Shown here one piece after another: positions 1 through 9,698 of a DNA stretch of 40,035 nucleotides (the stretch's first letter is position 1; every line of letters starts with the position of its first letter). The notes below the pieces were generated by a model that saw nothing but the letters and a program-made list of their open reading frames with translations, had not been told where the DNA came from and made no database searches. Made by a program: the position numbers and the translations under genes. Source of the DNA: Deltaproteobacteria bacterium (GTDB taxonomy: Bacteria > Myxococcota_A > UBA796); the NCBI GenBank assembly GCA_002683315.1, contig NYTD01000325.1, forward strand, positions 1 through 40,035, given 5' to 3'.

Positions 1-132
1 ATCGCGTACAAAATAGACAAAGAATCCAAATGATGAAATGGTTGCACCAAAAAAGAGGCTCCTTCTCTTTTTCGTATTTCTCTCATCATCCATCGCTCAA
101 GATCATGGGGAACAAACCCCTTTTGAATTCGT

Positions 133-1209
133 GTGCGCAACGAACGAATCAGTATATTTGTTTTAGACTTCGCCACAATAAGAGAGTACCCGCACCGCAA
201 AAACATCCCCAATAGAAGAGAGCGGTACGTCAAAAGCAAAAGGCTAGGCCTTGGATTAATGGCAAATCGATTGGTTTTCATATATTCTGTATCATACCAA
301 TTCATGAGCAATACCCAACACAGAAAGAATATTTTTTACGATATGAGGTTCCCGATGTTTACTCTTGGAAAAGACAGATTTTCTTTGATCAAAGAACTTG
401 GCTATGGTGCAACTGCTTCGGTTCATCTCGCCACAGATCACCTGCTTGAAAAACAATGCGCCATCAAAATACTCTCTCCAACATATATGCAGTCTTCTAA
501 TGCTCTGTTGCGCATGAAAAGAGAATTCCAAGCCTTATCTACACTGGCAGATCCACATATTATCCATATTCAAGAGATCTTTGAAAACCCGCCATTTATC
601 ATTATGGATTTCATCGATGGACAAGGACTGGATCAATGGAATGTCACATATGGCTTGATGCCAGAGGCTCTCCTAATTCGACTCGGATTAGTATTGAGTA
701 AAACACTAGCAAAAGCACATAAACAAGGGTTAATCCATCGTGACATTAAACCATCCAATATACTTATTAAACCCGATGACAATCCGGTTATCGTCGATTT
801 TGGAATGATGCGCGTCGAACATGGGGTTGTGATCACAGCAACAGGAATAGCGATTGGAACAATGGGGTATATTGCCCCAGAACAATTGAACAATGCCAAA
901 ATGGCTGATCAACGATGTGATGTTTTCTCCCTCGGAATCACACTTTTATGTTTGGCCACAGGACTTCCACCTATATCGAGTACAAAACTTTTGGAAAGCT
1001 GTGGAGACAAAATATCTCCACAACTGCTAACGATTTTGATGCGCGCAACACTCGTCGATCCAAACGTACGAACCGCGTCCATGGAAATCTTATACAAACA
1101 GTTATCTCGAGTTCCGCAGCCAAAACCCACATCCGCAAAACTATACATTCCTCGAAAAAAAACACCCCCCGTTCACTTGCAAAAAACCCTATCTATACCT
1201 CCTCGTTGA
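133..1209 (+). CDS. Serine/threonine protein kinase (cytosolic, single kinase domain); true start probably internal (ATG at 259, 304 or 343)
   Basis: ORF contains Gly-loop ELGYGATASVHLA, VAIK-like CAIKIL, HRDIKPSNILI catalytic loop, VDFGMM (DFG) and GTMGYIAPEQ motifs; no TM segment seen. Confidence 0.9.
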   Translation: MRNERISIFVLDFATIREYPHRKNIPNRRERYVKSKRLGLGLMANRLVFIYSVSYQFMSNTQHRKNIFYDMRFPMFTLGKDRFSLIKELGYGATASVHLATDHLLEKQCAIKILSPTYMQSSNALLRMKREFQALSTLADPHIIHIQEIFENPPFIIMDFIDGQGLDQWNVTYGLMPEALLIRLGLVLSKTLAKAHKQGLIHRDIKPSNILIKPDDNPVIVDFGMMRVEHGVVITATGIAIGTMGYIAPEQLNNAKMADQRCDVFSLGITLLCLATGLPPISSTKLLESCGDKISPQLLTILMRATLVDPNVRTASMEILYKQLSRVPQPKPTSAKLYIPRKKTPPVHLQKTLSIPPR

Positions 1210-1332
1210 CCAAATGTGACTATTTTCGTCAAGTACATTGACGAATACCTACGAAAAAAGCATCGAATCCTAGATTTTTATTGGCCTGACCTTTGCACAA
1301 AAGAGGATGCACCGCAACCAAAGGAGGTAACC

Positions 1333-1680
1333 ATGCGAGGCATTAATCAAATCTTTTTACTGGGTCGAATCGGTCAAGATCCAGATCTTAAACAAACTGC
1401 AAACGACAATTGCTATCTCAATCTCAGTTTAGCAACGAATCGTGCGATTCGTCGTGACGACAAATGGGATGAGATTACGGACTGGCATCAAGTTAGAACG
1501 TGGAATCAAACTGCTGAACTCTGTACACGAGTATTAACCAAAGGCTCACCTATCGCTGTTGAAGGACATCTTCGCACAGATCACTGGGTCGATCAAGATG
1601 GGGAAAAGCATAGTCGAACCTATGTTCATGCAGATCGAATTCACTTTCTTCCAAATTCTACTCCTGCAGTAGCCAAATAA
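1333..1680 (+). CDS. ssb: Single-stranded DNA-binding protein
   Basis: MRGINQIFLLGRIGQDPDLKQT...WHQVRTWNQTAELCTRVLTKGSPIAVEGHLRTDHWVDQDGEKHSRTYVHADRIHFL is a typical SSB OB-fold; strong SD AAGGAGG at 1321-1327 supports ATG at 1333 rather than the ORF-track start at 1216. Confidence 0.9.
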   Translation: MRGINQIFLLGRIGQDPDLKQTANDNCYLNLSLATNRAIRRDDKWDEITDWHQVRTWNQTAELCTRVLTKGSPIAVEGHLRTDHWVDQDGEKHSRTYVHADRIHFLPNSTPAVAK

Positions 1681-1698
1681 CCTATACACATGAATCTT

Positions 1699-1728
1699 AT
1701 CGGCGATGAATTTCATCGCCGATTTTTT
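1699..1728 (+). terminator. Rho-independent terminator downstream of ssb
   Basis: ATCGGCGATGA-ATT-TCATCGCCGAT perfect 11-bp stem followed by TTTTT. Confidence 0.88.
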
Positions 1729-1890
1729 CATGTCGACATGCTATATTTTATGCGTTAATCGTCATAAATGAGCGAATCTTTTAAGTCGATCAGTTCTGCT
1801 AGAGAACAATAATAGCAATTTAAATCGAAAAAAGTCATACTTTCGTTGATCATTACAATACCATTGAGTACAGTATCTTAGAGAGTCTCC

Positions 1891-1909
1891 TTGTGTCCAA
1901 TTTACACAA
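1891..1909. promoter_or_regulatory. Inverted repeat TTGTGT-N7-ACACAA, candidate operator upstream of the surface-protein operon
   Basis: Perfect 6+6 bp arms just upstream of the first lipoprotein start at 1937, within an AT-rich promoter-like region. Confidence 0.35.
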
Positions 1910-1936
1910 AAAAATACTTATACATACTTTATTATT

Positions 1937-2596
1937 TTGAGAACCCTCATGAGTATCCCTTTCCTTTATTTCTTGATCTCTTGCGGAGAAAAAGAGTCCG
2001 ATAGTGCGACGCTTCCCCCTGAAGACACATCAGAAGAGATCAACAATTACGAGCCATCGTTTGAGGTTGAACCATCCAATGAAAACAATGAAGCTTTTGA
2101 TGAGAGTCCACAGCAAGTCCTAAATATCCAACATGCTGGTATATGGAATTTATCTCCCGCTGCAGGTCCATATAATTCCATGTATGGAGAGCTAAATATC
2201 CAAGAACTTATCAATGGATACACAGTAGTCCCATACTGTGACTTTACATTTGGTGTAACAGGCTATGTCGCAGAGAATATCTGTGACACATGCGATTTTG
2301 GATTTTCCATTGACTTTTTCGTCTTGGAACCTGAACCTCCTGATGAAGAAACAGAAGAGATCATCATTCCGGAAGAATTTCCACAAGCCGAAGATATCTC
2401 AGAATGCTTCAGTCCAGAGCTTCCACATCATCAAGAAACACGCACCTTAGCATATTCATTCGCAGACGAAATGCTATACTTTAACTACTATAATACCGAC
2501 ATCTGGGTTCCGTGGTATCCTGCAGTATTCCTCAACGACACATTAGAAGTATTCTATCAAGAAGAGGTCGGTTTTTTTGGGGCTGGCGATGATTAG
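1937..2596 (+). CDS. Hypothetical acidic lipoprotein
   Basis: ORF 219 aa, N-terminus MRTLMSIPFLYFLISC-GEKES with lipobox Cys; Glu/Asp/Pro-rich. Confidence 0.75.
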   Translation: MRTLMSIPFLYFLISCGEKESDSATLPPEDTSEEINNYEPSFEVEPSNENNEAFDESPQQVLNIQHAGIWNLSPAAGPYNSMYGELNIQELINGYTVVPYCDFTFGVTGYVAENICDTCDFGFSIDFFVLEPEPPDEETEEIIIPEEFPQAEDISECFSPELPHHQETRTLAYSFADEMLYFNYYNTDIWVPWYPAVFLNDTLEVFYQEEVGFFGAGDD

Positions 2597-3617
2597 TCCA
2601 ATGTTACTTATTTCCGTACTTGTATCATGCGAAGAGAAAAAAGAAGATGAGGTCACTGTTGAGGCATACGTTCCTCCCCAAGAACTTGAGCTTCCATCAT
2701 TAGATGGGATTGATGTCAATACAGCATTTACGGAAGCCATCACACTGGTAGGAAAGGTTCAGCTCAATCCTGCTTGGAAAGGAAATAGAGAAGCACTCTC
2801 ATACAAGCGTCCTTCTTGCCCCGATATCTATGTCGGCATGACAGATGATATCGAAATACCAACCAATGGAGTCATCTGGAATGACTTCTGCAACACGGGC
2901 ACTGGTTTGGAGTTTTCTGGGTATACTGCATGGGTAGGAACCTTAGAACAAAGTGGAGACATCGAATCTCCAGAAGGAAACATCATCAACGGCACACGAC
3001 AGATGAGTGGTCAAGCCTTGGTTCGAGTCTCTGGAGAGAATATCTACGAATTCAAAGGTACTGGGCAAGATGCTCTATACCGTGTTCAAGCTCCAAACTA
3101 CGATCGTTGGACATACTCGGCCACCATCAATGGAACCATCCAAGGTTCTCAAGCCAATGGAGAAGATGCTGGCTTTCGATCTGATATGTACATCTATGCA
3201 ACTGGTGGAGACGCAAACACATTAGAAGCACGTGGAAATGTCTTTTGGAAACAGCATCGAATCCAAAATCGTTTTGATTCTGCTGCTATGGATATCCTAC
3301 TGGTAGATCCTGCCAGTGCTGGACCAGATGATTGCGCTTTGGAACCCAAGGGCTGGATCGGCATCCGAGATGAAAACTCATTTTGGTACGATTTGGTCTT
3401 CATGCCCATGGATGCGGAAGATGACGCCGGATATGAAGATGAAGATCGCTCACAGTGTGATGGCTGTGGTACACTATATCTTCGCGGAAACGAAACCCAA
3501 GCCTATGGCGAAATATGCCCTGATTTCAGCTCTATCTGGACTGAAACTCTGATCGACTTGCCACAAGCCGAAGATTTTGTTTTTACATTTCAGCAAGCCC
3601 AAAACCCAGAACAATAA
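2589..3617 (+). CDS. Hypothetical lipoprotein
   Basis: Probable start ATG 2589 (MISPMLLISVLVSC-EEKK) overlapping the upstream stop by 8 nt; no confident family. Confidence 0.75.
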   Translation: MISPMLLISVLVSCEEKKEDEVTVEAYVPPQELELPSLDGIDVNTAFTEAITLVGKVQLNPAWKGNREALSYKRPSCPDIYVGMTDDIEIPTNGVIWNDFCNTGTGLEFSGYTAWVGTLEQSGDIESPEGNIINGTRQMSGQALVRVSGENIYEFKGTGQDALYRVQAPNYDRWTYSATINGTIQGSQANGEDAGFRSDMYIYATGGDANTLEARGNVFWKQHRIQNRFDSAAMDILLVDPASAGPDDCALEPKGWIGIRDENSFWYDLVFMPMDAEDDAGYEDEDRSQCDGCGTLYLRGNETQAYGEICPDFSSIWTETLIDLPQAEDFVFTFQQAQNPEQ

Positions 3618-3632
3618 AGGAGAAGTACGTCT

Positions 3633-5240
3633 ATGCTATCTTTATATCTATTTTCTCTTGGATGTTCTCAGACAGAACAAACAGCGCAAGAAGCCTCCAT
3701 GATACCTTTGGAGCCGAGACGTCAACTTATACGGCTTTCTGTTGATTTACGCTCTATTCATCCTTCTGAAGAAGAATTACAAGCCATTGAAGCGAATCCA
3801 AGCTTGTACGAGGACTTTGTTGATCGATATTTGGAAGACCCTAGACTAACAGAACGGGTTCGCCAGATTTTCAATCATCGATACTTGATGCGAACAGGAA
3901 ATACCTTTGGGAATTCCACTTCTTCATACTCTGATGCAGATGTAGCGTATTCCGTGCAAGAAGAATCTCTCTCTCTTCTCGCCTATATATTTGATAATGA
4001 TCTTCCCTACTCGCAGATTGTCACAGCAGACTACACAATGGGGAATCCTGTGCTTGCTCAGATGTGGGATTTGGATTACCCACAAGAAGAAACAGGCTGG
4101 AAACCTGCTCGATACCAAGATGCGCGACCTCATGCTGGCATACTATCCATGAACAGTGTTTGGATGCGATATCCTTCGGAAGGGGGAAATGCAAACCGAC
4201 ATCGAGCCAATGCTGTCTCCAAAATGCTGCTGTGCAATGATTACCTTTCAAGACCGGTAGTCCTTTCTCGCGCAGCTGTCGACCAGCTCACGATCAGCCC
4301 AGAAGATGCGATTAACACCAACACATCGTGTCAATCATGCCATGCAAGTCTTGACCCATTGGCAGCACACTTTTATGGTTTTTTCCCATTGGAAGAAGAA
4401 GACATGCTCGGTACCTACTGGCCTGAGCGAGAATCAAATTGGCGTATGTACGCCAACAAAGAGCCTGCATACTATGGTATCCCAACAGGTAATATCTCTG
4501 ACCTGGGACGAATTATGGCTGAAGATAGCCGTATGTATGAATGTGCGGTACAAACAGTTCTAGAAGGATTAGAACAAAGAAATGTGAATGAAGATGACTG
4601 GACCGTTATGCAGCAACATCTGTCAGCATTCACCGAGTCAGATTATTCTCTCAAGAGCCTGATTCGTTCTGTTGTACTGTCGGAAACATACAAGATTGCA
4701 TCCAGTAATGAAGAATACGTTATGGAGCAATATCCAAGTGTTCGTATCGTCAATCCTCATCAACTTTCCTCAATCATGAAAGACCTCACTGGATTTGAGT
4801 GGACCATAAACGGAAGTGATGCCCTAACAAACAATGGTCTTGGTATTCCTGTTCTTCTCGGTGGGATTGACTCTGTCAATGTATCACAACGAAATTACAC
4901 TCCTTCTGTAGGTTTGGTCTTTACACAAGAGCGACTTGCACAGGCTGCTGGCTGGTTTGTCGCCGATCACGATCTGGATGTCTATCGTGAGGGAGATGCC
5001 AAAATGCTTCATTATGTTACCATTGAGGATACACCTGACAATAATCCCGAAGCTTTTGATTATCAACTTCGAGATCTATACCTTCAGGTTCGAGGCATAC
5101 CCTTGGATGAAGAAGCCAAAGAACCTGAAGAGCTTATGATTCTTTGGAAGCAACTACACAGTCTTGAAGCCTCTCCAAGCAAAGCATGGGCAGGAATCAT
5201 CAGCGCTATCCTTCGTGATCCCGCATTGATTAGCTATTAA
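3633..5240 (+). CDS. DUF1549/DUF1588-like lipoprotein with one CxxCH haem-type motif
   Basis: MLSLYLFSLGC lipobox; LSVDLRSIHPSEEELQ and SCQSCHASLDPLAAHFYGF resemble the cytochrome-associated DUF1549/1588/1592 families; directly precedes a DUF1501 gene, the usual partner. SD AAAGGAGAA upstream. Confidence 0.65.
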   Translation: MLSLYLFSLGCSQTEQTAQEASMIPLEPRRQLIRLSVDLRSIHPSEEELQAIEANPSLYEDFVDRYLEDPRLTERVRQIFNHRYLMRTGNTFGNSTSSYSDADVAYSVQEESLSLLAYIFDNDLPYSQIVTADYTMGNPVLAQMWDLDYPQEETGWKPARYQDARPHAGILSMNSVWMRYPSEGGNANRHRANAVSKMLLCNDYLSRPVVLSRAAVDQLTISPEDAINTNTSCQSCHASLDPLAAHFYGFFPLEEEDMLGTYWPERESNWRMYANKEPAYYGIPTGNISDLGRIMAEDSRMYECAVQTVLEGLEQRNVNEDDWTVMQQHLSAFTESDYSLKSLIRSVVLSETYKIASSNEEYVMEQYPSVRIVNPHQLSSIMKDLTGFEWTINGSDALTNNGLGIPVLLGGIDSVNVSQRNYTPSVGLVFTQERLAQAAGWFVADHDLDVYREGDAKMLHYVTIEDTPDNNPEAFDYQLRDLYLQVRGIPLDEEAKEPEELMILWKQLHSLEASPSKAWAGIISAILRDPALISY

Positions 5241-5254
5241 GATAAGGAGAAGCC

Positions 5255-6517
5255 ATGAAATTCAACAGACGTAATTTTCTAACGAACGGTGCTGCTGCAA
5301 GCGCACTTGCTTCTATGGGGTGGTACCCCAACATGGCTCGCGCTGCAGAGGGTGAGCGAAAATTCCTCTTCTTTTTCGCGAGTGGAGCATGGGAAACCAC
5401 AACGGTTTTCGATCCGCATTTTGATACGCCACATGTGGATATGGATCCCATGTCCTCTCTTGTACAAATCAACGATCTACGTTTTAACAGCATCGATGGT
5501 AGAATGAATGTCGATCGCTTCTTTCGCAGATGGTCTTCACGAACGGCTATTGTAAACGGCGTAGATTCACATTCCGTGGGACATGATTCGGGAACAAAAT
5601 TGACATTAACCGGAACCTCCGCATCATCATATGCTGATTGGCCTACGATTTTGGCTGCACAAGGACGAGGAGAATACCCTCTACCACACTTGGTCTTTAG
5701 CGGGCCGAATTATGCTGGTAATTCTGGTGCAGCTGTGGTGCGAGCCGGTGGAGGGTCTCTCATCGACATGATCAACTCATCAATTCATGGACAAGCCGAC
5801 AACCCTGCTCCCGTTTTTTCCGCTCCAGCAGATAGCATGATCGATGCTTTCGCACACAAGCGTGTTGCCGATTTTGCCGCTCGACATGAATTAGAAGGAG
5901 GACATGGACGTCGGCGTACAGCCTCATATCTCAACAATCTCGACCGTGCGATGGAAATTGAAGGAAGACTTTTTGAGGCAGGTTTGGACTCTATAGGAAA
6001 CTCGCTCTCCGATCAAGCACTCAAAGCGGTGGAAATGTTCCGTTTGGGTTTGTCACGAACTGCCATGATTCGTATTCCTGGAGGATGGGATTGTCATGGT
6101 GGGACACAGGTAAACATCGGCCAATACGATAATTTCTTCGCTGCACTTGACGAGCTCATGACCTATATGTCTGTTACACCAGGATCTTCCGCTCCATACC
6201 TCATCGATGAGGTTGTTATTGTCGCTATGAGCGAATTTGGTCGAACACCACGGTTTAATTCCGGTCGTGGAAAAGATCATTGGCCTTTCACTTCTTCTTT
6301 GGTCATAGGTTCAGGTGTCAATGGAGGAAAGACCTTGGGCGCTACAGATGATGCACTCATCGGTGTTCCTGTAGATTTTGAAACAGGACAAGCAAACAAT
6401 AGCGGCGAGATGTTAGGATCGGAAAATCTCGGTGTTGCACTACTCAAATTGGGAGGGCTTGATCCTGAACAGATCTTACCAGGTATTCAACCGTTCAATG
6501 CAATCCTAAAATCATGA
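5255..6517 (+). CDS. DUF1501 family protein, Tat-exported
   Basis: MKFNRRNFLTNGAAASALASMGW twin-arginine signal; GGWDCHGGTQVN and VIVAMSEFGRTPRFNSGRGKDHWPFTSSLVIG are diagnostic of DUF1501/sulfatase-like proteins. Confidence 0.88.
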   Translation: MKFNRRNFLTNGAAASALASMGWYPNMARAAEGERKFLFFFASGAWETTTVFDPHFDTPHVDMDPMSSLVQINDLRFNSIDGRMNVDRFFRRWSSRTAIVNGVDSHSVGHDSGTKLTLTGTSASSYADWPTILAAQGRGEYPLPHLVFSGPNYAGNSGAAVVRAGGGSLIDMINSSIHGQADNPAPVFSAPADSMIDAFAHKRVADFAARHELEGGHGRRRTASYLNNLDRAMEIEGRLFEAGLDSIGNSLSDQALKAVEMFRLGLSRTAMIRIPGGWDCHGGTQVNIGQYDNFFAALDELMTYMSVTPGSSAPYLIDEVVIVAMSEFGRTPRFNSGRGKDHWPFTSSLVIGSGVNGGKTLGATDDALIGVPVDFETGQANNSGEMLGSENLGVALLKLGGLDPEQILPGIQPFNAILKS

Positions 6518-6900
6518 TCTTTTGGTTTATTCTTGCATGTTCCAGCAAAGAAGAAACAGAAGACACTGCATTCGCATTGTGTAAGCACGATCCTCCCTTG
6601 AGCTATGCAAACTTTGGTAAGGGATATATCGACTTTCACTGCATTGGATGTCACTCTGTAGAAATACCTGAAACGCATCGCGTCGGTGCTCCTCTGGGTG
6701 TAGACTTCAATACCTATGATGATGTATTACACTGGGCTGAACGAATAGAGGCTCGTGGTACGCGAATATATTCTGAGATCATCACGATGCCACCAGGAGG
6801 TGGACCAACGAATTCAGAATTGGAGATGTTTGAATCTTGGCTCACATGTGCAGTGTTCCCTCAAAAACAAGTTCGAGATAACGAAGGAGAAGAAGAATGA
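6514..6900 (+). CDS. Small lipoprotein with a single c-type haem motif (cytochrome c-like)
   Basis: MIFWFILAC-SSKEE; FHCIGCHSVE (CxxCH) and distal MPPGG (Met ligand context); ATGA start/stop overlap with the DUF1501 gene. Confidence 0.75.
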   Translation: MIFWFILACSSKEETEDTAFALCKHDPPLSYANFGKGYIDFHCIGCHSVEIPETHRVGAPLGVDFNTYDDVLHWAERIEARGTRIYSEIITMPPGGGPTNSELEMFESWLTCAVFPQKQVRDNEGEEE

Positions 6901-7523
6901 TCACAGTATGGGGAATCATATTGGGGTGCTCCGAGTATGTCGTAAATCAAGACCGAAAGCGAAATCCAGTCGAACCTCCACCGGCAACTGTGGAGGATAA
7001 CGAAGGAGATGCGCCCAATTGGGCGGACTGTATGCAAGGATATTCTGGAATGTATTTCAACCACGAAATCTCACATGAAGATTTTGGAAAAACCGTAGAA
7101 AATGATGGGGTACCGATCCAACTTCCTTTGGTCGATTGGTGGGATCCAGAATTTCGGAGTTTCTTTCGCTATGATGCATCATTGGATTTTGGACCTTTTT
7201 GGTGGCCCGTCGATGATGGATTTGAAGCAGATCCTTCATACTTCACGGTTCAGTGGAATGCTTGGCTTCGGGTATATGAAAATAATCAAACATTGTCATT
7301 TGTTGTCGGCAGCTTTGGTGAAGTGTGGGTACTCAAGCAAGATCAGATCATCTATCACCGCAGTGTCAGTGAAGACTACGATGTAGAACTCGTTGAGATC
7401 GCACTGGAAAGAGGACAATACCCCATCACCATCTTATATGCTCATCGCGATGGAGAAGCAGGATTTGGCTTTCGCCTTGCATCTGACAATGGTCAAATCT
7501 GCTATCCAGAGCTAGAAGAATAA
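6897..7523 (+). CDS. Hypothetical lipoprotein with PA14-like beta-sandwich features
   Basis: MITVWGIILGC lipobox; YSGMYFNHE..., WNAWLRVYENNQTLSFVVGSFGEVWVLKQDQII resembles PA14-type sequences; ATGA overlap with upstream gene. Confidence 0.5.
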   Translation: MITVWGIILGCSEYVVNQDRKRNPVEPPPATVEDNEGDAPNWADCMQGYSGMYFNHEISHEDFGKTVENDGVPIQLPLVDWWDPEFRSFFRYDASLDFGPFWWPVDDGFEADPSYFTVQWNAWLRVYENNQTLSFVVGSFGEVWVLKQDQIIYHRSVSEDYDVELVEIALERGQYPITILYAHRDGEAGFGFRLASDNGQICYPELEE

Positions 7524-7539
7524 TAGTGGAAGTTATTAC

Positions 7540-7555
7540 AAAATAACGTTATTTT
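7540..7555. promoter_or_regulatory. Perfect 16-bp palindrome AAAATAACGTTATTTT in the intergenic region before the first MopE-type gene
   Basis: Exact self-reverse-complement; preceded by another GTTATT half-site at 7532-7537. Confidence 0.3.
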
Positions 7556-7598
7556 CCAATACAAAAGTCGCAGTACAAATCTGCTCGGAGTACGATTT

Positions 7599-9698
7599 AT
7601 GATGCTTTTCGGATTATTGATCTTTGCATGTTCTGAAAAAGAAACCACCACATCTGGTCTGGTGGTCTCTACAGAGTCTCTAGACTTTGGAGAACAACCA
7701 ATTTACACACAAGAGACCCAGACATTTACCATTACGAGTCAAGAACCATCAGATGTAAGCATTCTCTCTTTGACACTAACTGGCGTTGGTACTGATGATT
7801 GGGAAGTAGAACGTGGGGATGATACAGAACTTTCTATGGGTGAACTCTTGGAAATAGACGTAACCTTCAAACCACAAGAATTAAACACGACCACTCCTGA
7901 GCTACAAATTCGCACAACTCTTGAATCCCAAGACAAGATTTATATTGCATTAAGCGGTACCGGGACAGAATCAATAGATGATTCAGATGAAGATGGATAC
8001 TCCCCTGCCGATGGAGATTGCGACGACAACGATGCCTCTCGTTATCCAAATGCTGAAGAAATATGCGATGGCAAAGACAACAATTGTGATGAAATCATCC
8101 CAGAAGATGAAGTCGATGCGGATGTTGACGGATACCGTTTGTGTGCAGATGATTGTGACGATAACGACTACCAGGTATATCCCGGTGCAGAAGAGATCTG
8201 TGACCAAAAAGATAGTGATTGCGATGGATTCATGCCTGATAATGAGGACTTTGATGGAGATGGATACCCCTTGTGTGATGGAGACTGTGAAGATGAAGAT
8301 CCAACCATCTGGCCAGACAATCCTGAGATTTGTGATGGGATCGACAACAACTGTTCTGGCGGTGTCGATGACATCGACGAAGACGGAGATGGGTACTCGC
8401 CTTGTCTAATCAATGGAGACTGCGATGATAATGATCCGACAGCCTATCCCATCGTATTGGATCTGAGTGCCGATCCAGATGGTGATGGTTCTCTTGATGC
8501 TCCCTACGATACATTGGAAATGGCATTGAACAATTTGGATCCCGTTTGTCGAACCATCGTTATGATGCCCGGAACCTACAATATTAACCTTGAGTGGAAT
8601 GATGGATTTGTAGCGTTTAACGGTGGTGGTGCTGGACCTGAAGAAGTCATTTTGGAAAGTGGAGGACGAATTGCAGATCTATCTTCTGGAGGATCCATAC
8701 GCTTTTCCAATCTCACCATTCAAAATGGACAAGGGAGTGGTGACGGTGGCGCAGTTCGTGTTCAAGGAGGATCGTTAACACTAGAACAGGTACACTTATA
8801 CAACAATCATGCTGTAGGTGACGGTGGTGCAGTATCGATTTCCGATGGTTCTCTAACGCTGCACAACGCTATCTTTGATTCCAATTCCTCTGAGGATGAT
8901 GGTGGTGCCATCTCCATGCTATCGGGAATACTCATTGATCATGGCTCACATTATCTATCCAACACAGGGACACGCGGGGGAGCGATTTTACTGGATGTTT
9001 CCGACGCACAAATCACAGGAGCACAATTTACAAGTAATGTAGCAAGTAGTACGGGTGGTGCTATCGCCTTGTCAGCAGGAACCTTACTCCAAGCTCAGCA
9101 ATCTGTATTTTCATCCAATACATCAACCGAAAAAGGTGGTGCCATCTTTATCGGAAATCACGCGCAGCAAGATTCTTATATTCGCAATAATATCTTTCAA
9201 GGCAATATCACTTCACAAAAAGGTGGAGCATTGGCCTTTTCGGGAGCTATTTCATCGATGATGGTTGCAAATAATACCTTTGTCGATAACCAGAGTGCGC
9301 AACAGGGAGCAGCTATTTTTGGTGAGGCAACAGATTCGACTGGATTATACATCTGGTCTAATATATTCTTTGCCAACGATGGAAACTATGCACTCTATCT
9401 CATGGATGAAAGCATCGCCTCTATCGGCTATAACAGTGCATTCTTGACTACATCTGTCGTCCCATGGTACTTTGATGTCAATGGAGATGCTGGTGAAAAC
9501 CGTGAAGAAGACCCCAACTTTATTAATTTTTCAAACGATGGAGATCCAACCAATGATGACTTTTCATTATCGATTGGTTCTCCCATGATCAATGCAGGCC
9601 CCTCCAACGGCGATCCTTTATTTTATAGTACGTGGGAAGATTTGGATGGCACTGCAAATGACAGAGGTCATCTCGGTGGCCAAGGAGCAGCACAATGA
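7599..9698 (+). CDS. Lipoprotein: choice-of-anchor D/ASH-like domain + MopE-type metal-binding repeats + right-handed beta-helix
   Basis: MMLFGLLIFAC-SEKE; VSTESLDFGEQPIYTQETQTFTI...IALSGTG (ASH-like); repeats GDCDDNDASRYPNAEEICDGKDNNCD; GGAVRVQGGSLTLEQVHLYNNHAVGDGGAVSI beta-helix coils. Confidence 0.85.
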   Translation: MMLFGLLIFACSEKETTTSGLVVSTESLDFGEQPIYTQETQTFTITSQEPSDVSILSLTLTGVGTDDWEVERGDDTELSMGELLEIDVTFKPQELNTTTPELQIRTTLESQDKIYIALSGTGTESIDDSDEDGYSPADGDCDDNDASRYPNAEEICDGKDNNCDEIIPEDEVDADVDGYRLCADDCDDNDYQVYPGAEEICDQKDSDCDGFMPDNEDFDGDGYPLCDGDCEDEDPTIWPDNPEICDGIDNNCSGGVDDIDEDGDGYSPCLINGDCDDNDPTAYPIVLDLSADPDGDGSLDAPYDTLEMALNNLDPVCRTIVMMPGTYNINLEWNDGFVAFNGGGAGPEEVILESGGRIADLSSGGSIRFSNLTIQNGQGSGDGGAVRVQGGSLTLEQVHLYNNHAVGDGGAVSISDGSLTLHNAIFDSNSSEDDGGAISMLSGILIDHGSHYLSNTGTRGGAILLDVSDAQITGAQFTSNVASSTGGAIALSAGTLLQAQQSVFSSNTSTEKGGAIFIGNHAQQDSYIRNNIFQGNITSQKGGALAFSGAISSMMVANNTFVDNQSAQQGAAIFGEATDSTGLYIWSNIFFANDGNYALYLMDESIASIGYNSAFLTTSVVPWYFDVNGDAGENREEDPNFINFSNDGDPTNDDFSLSIGSPMINAGPSNGDPLFYSTWEDLDGTANDRGHLGGQGAAQ

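Noticed and set aside
49-72. AAAAAGAG...CTCTTTTT hairpin near the left edge
   Set aside because: Very low GC stem (three G-C pairs), no clear upstream gene in the window; too weak to call a terminator.
7978-8409. Met-rich 143-aa ORF in the MopE region of 7599..9698
   Set aside because: Frame-shifted reading of GATGGAGATG-type repeats; not a real Met-rich metal-binding protein.
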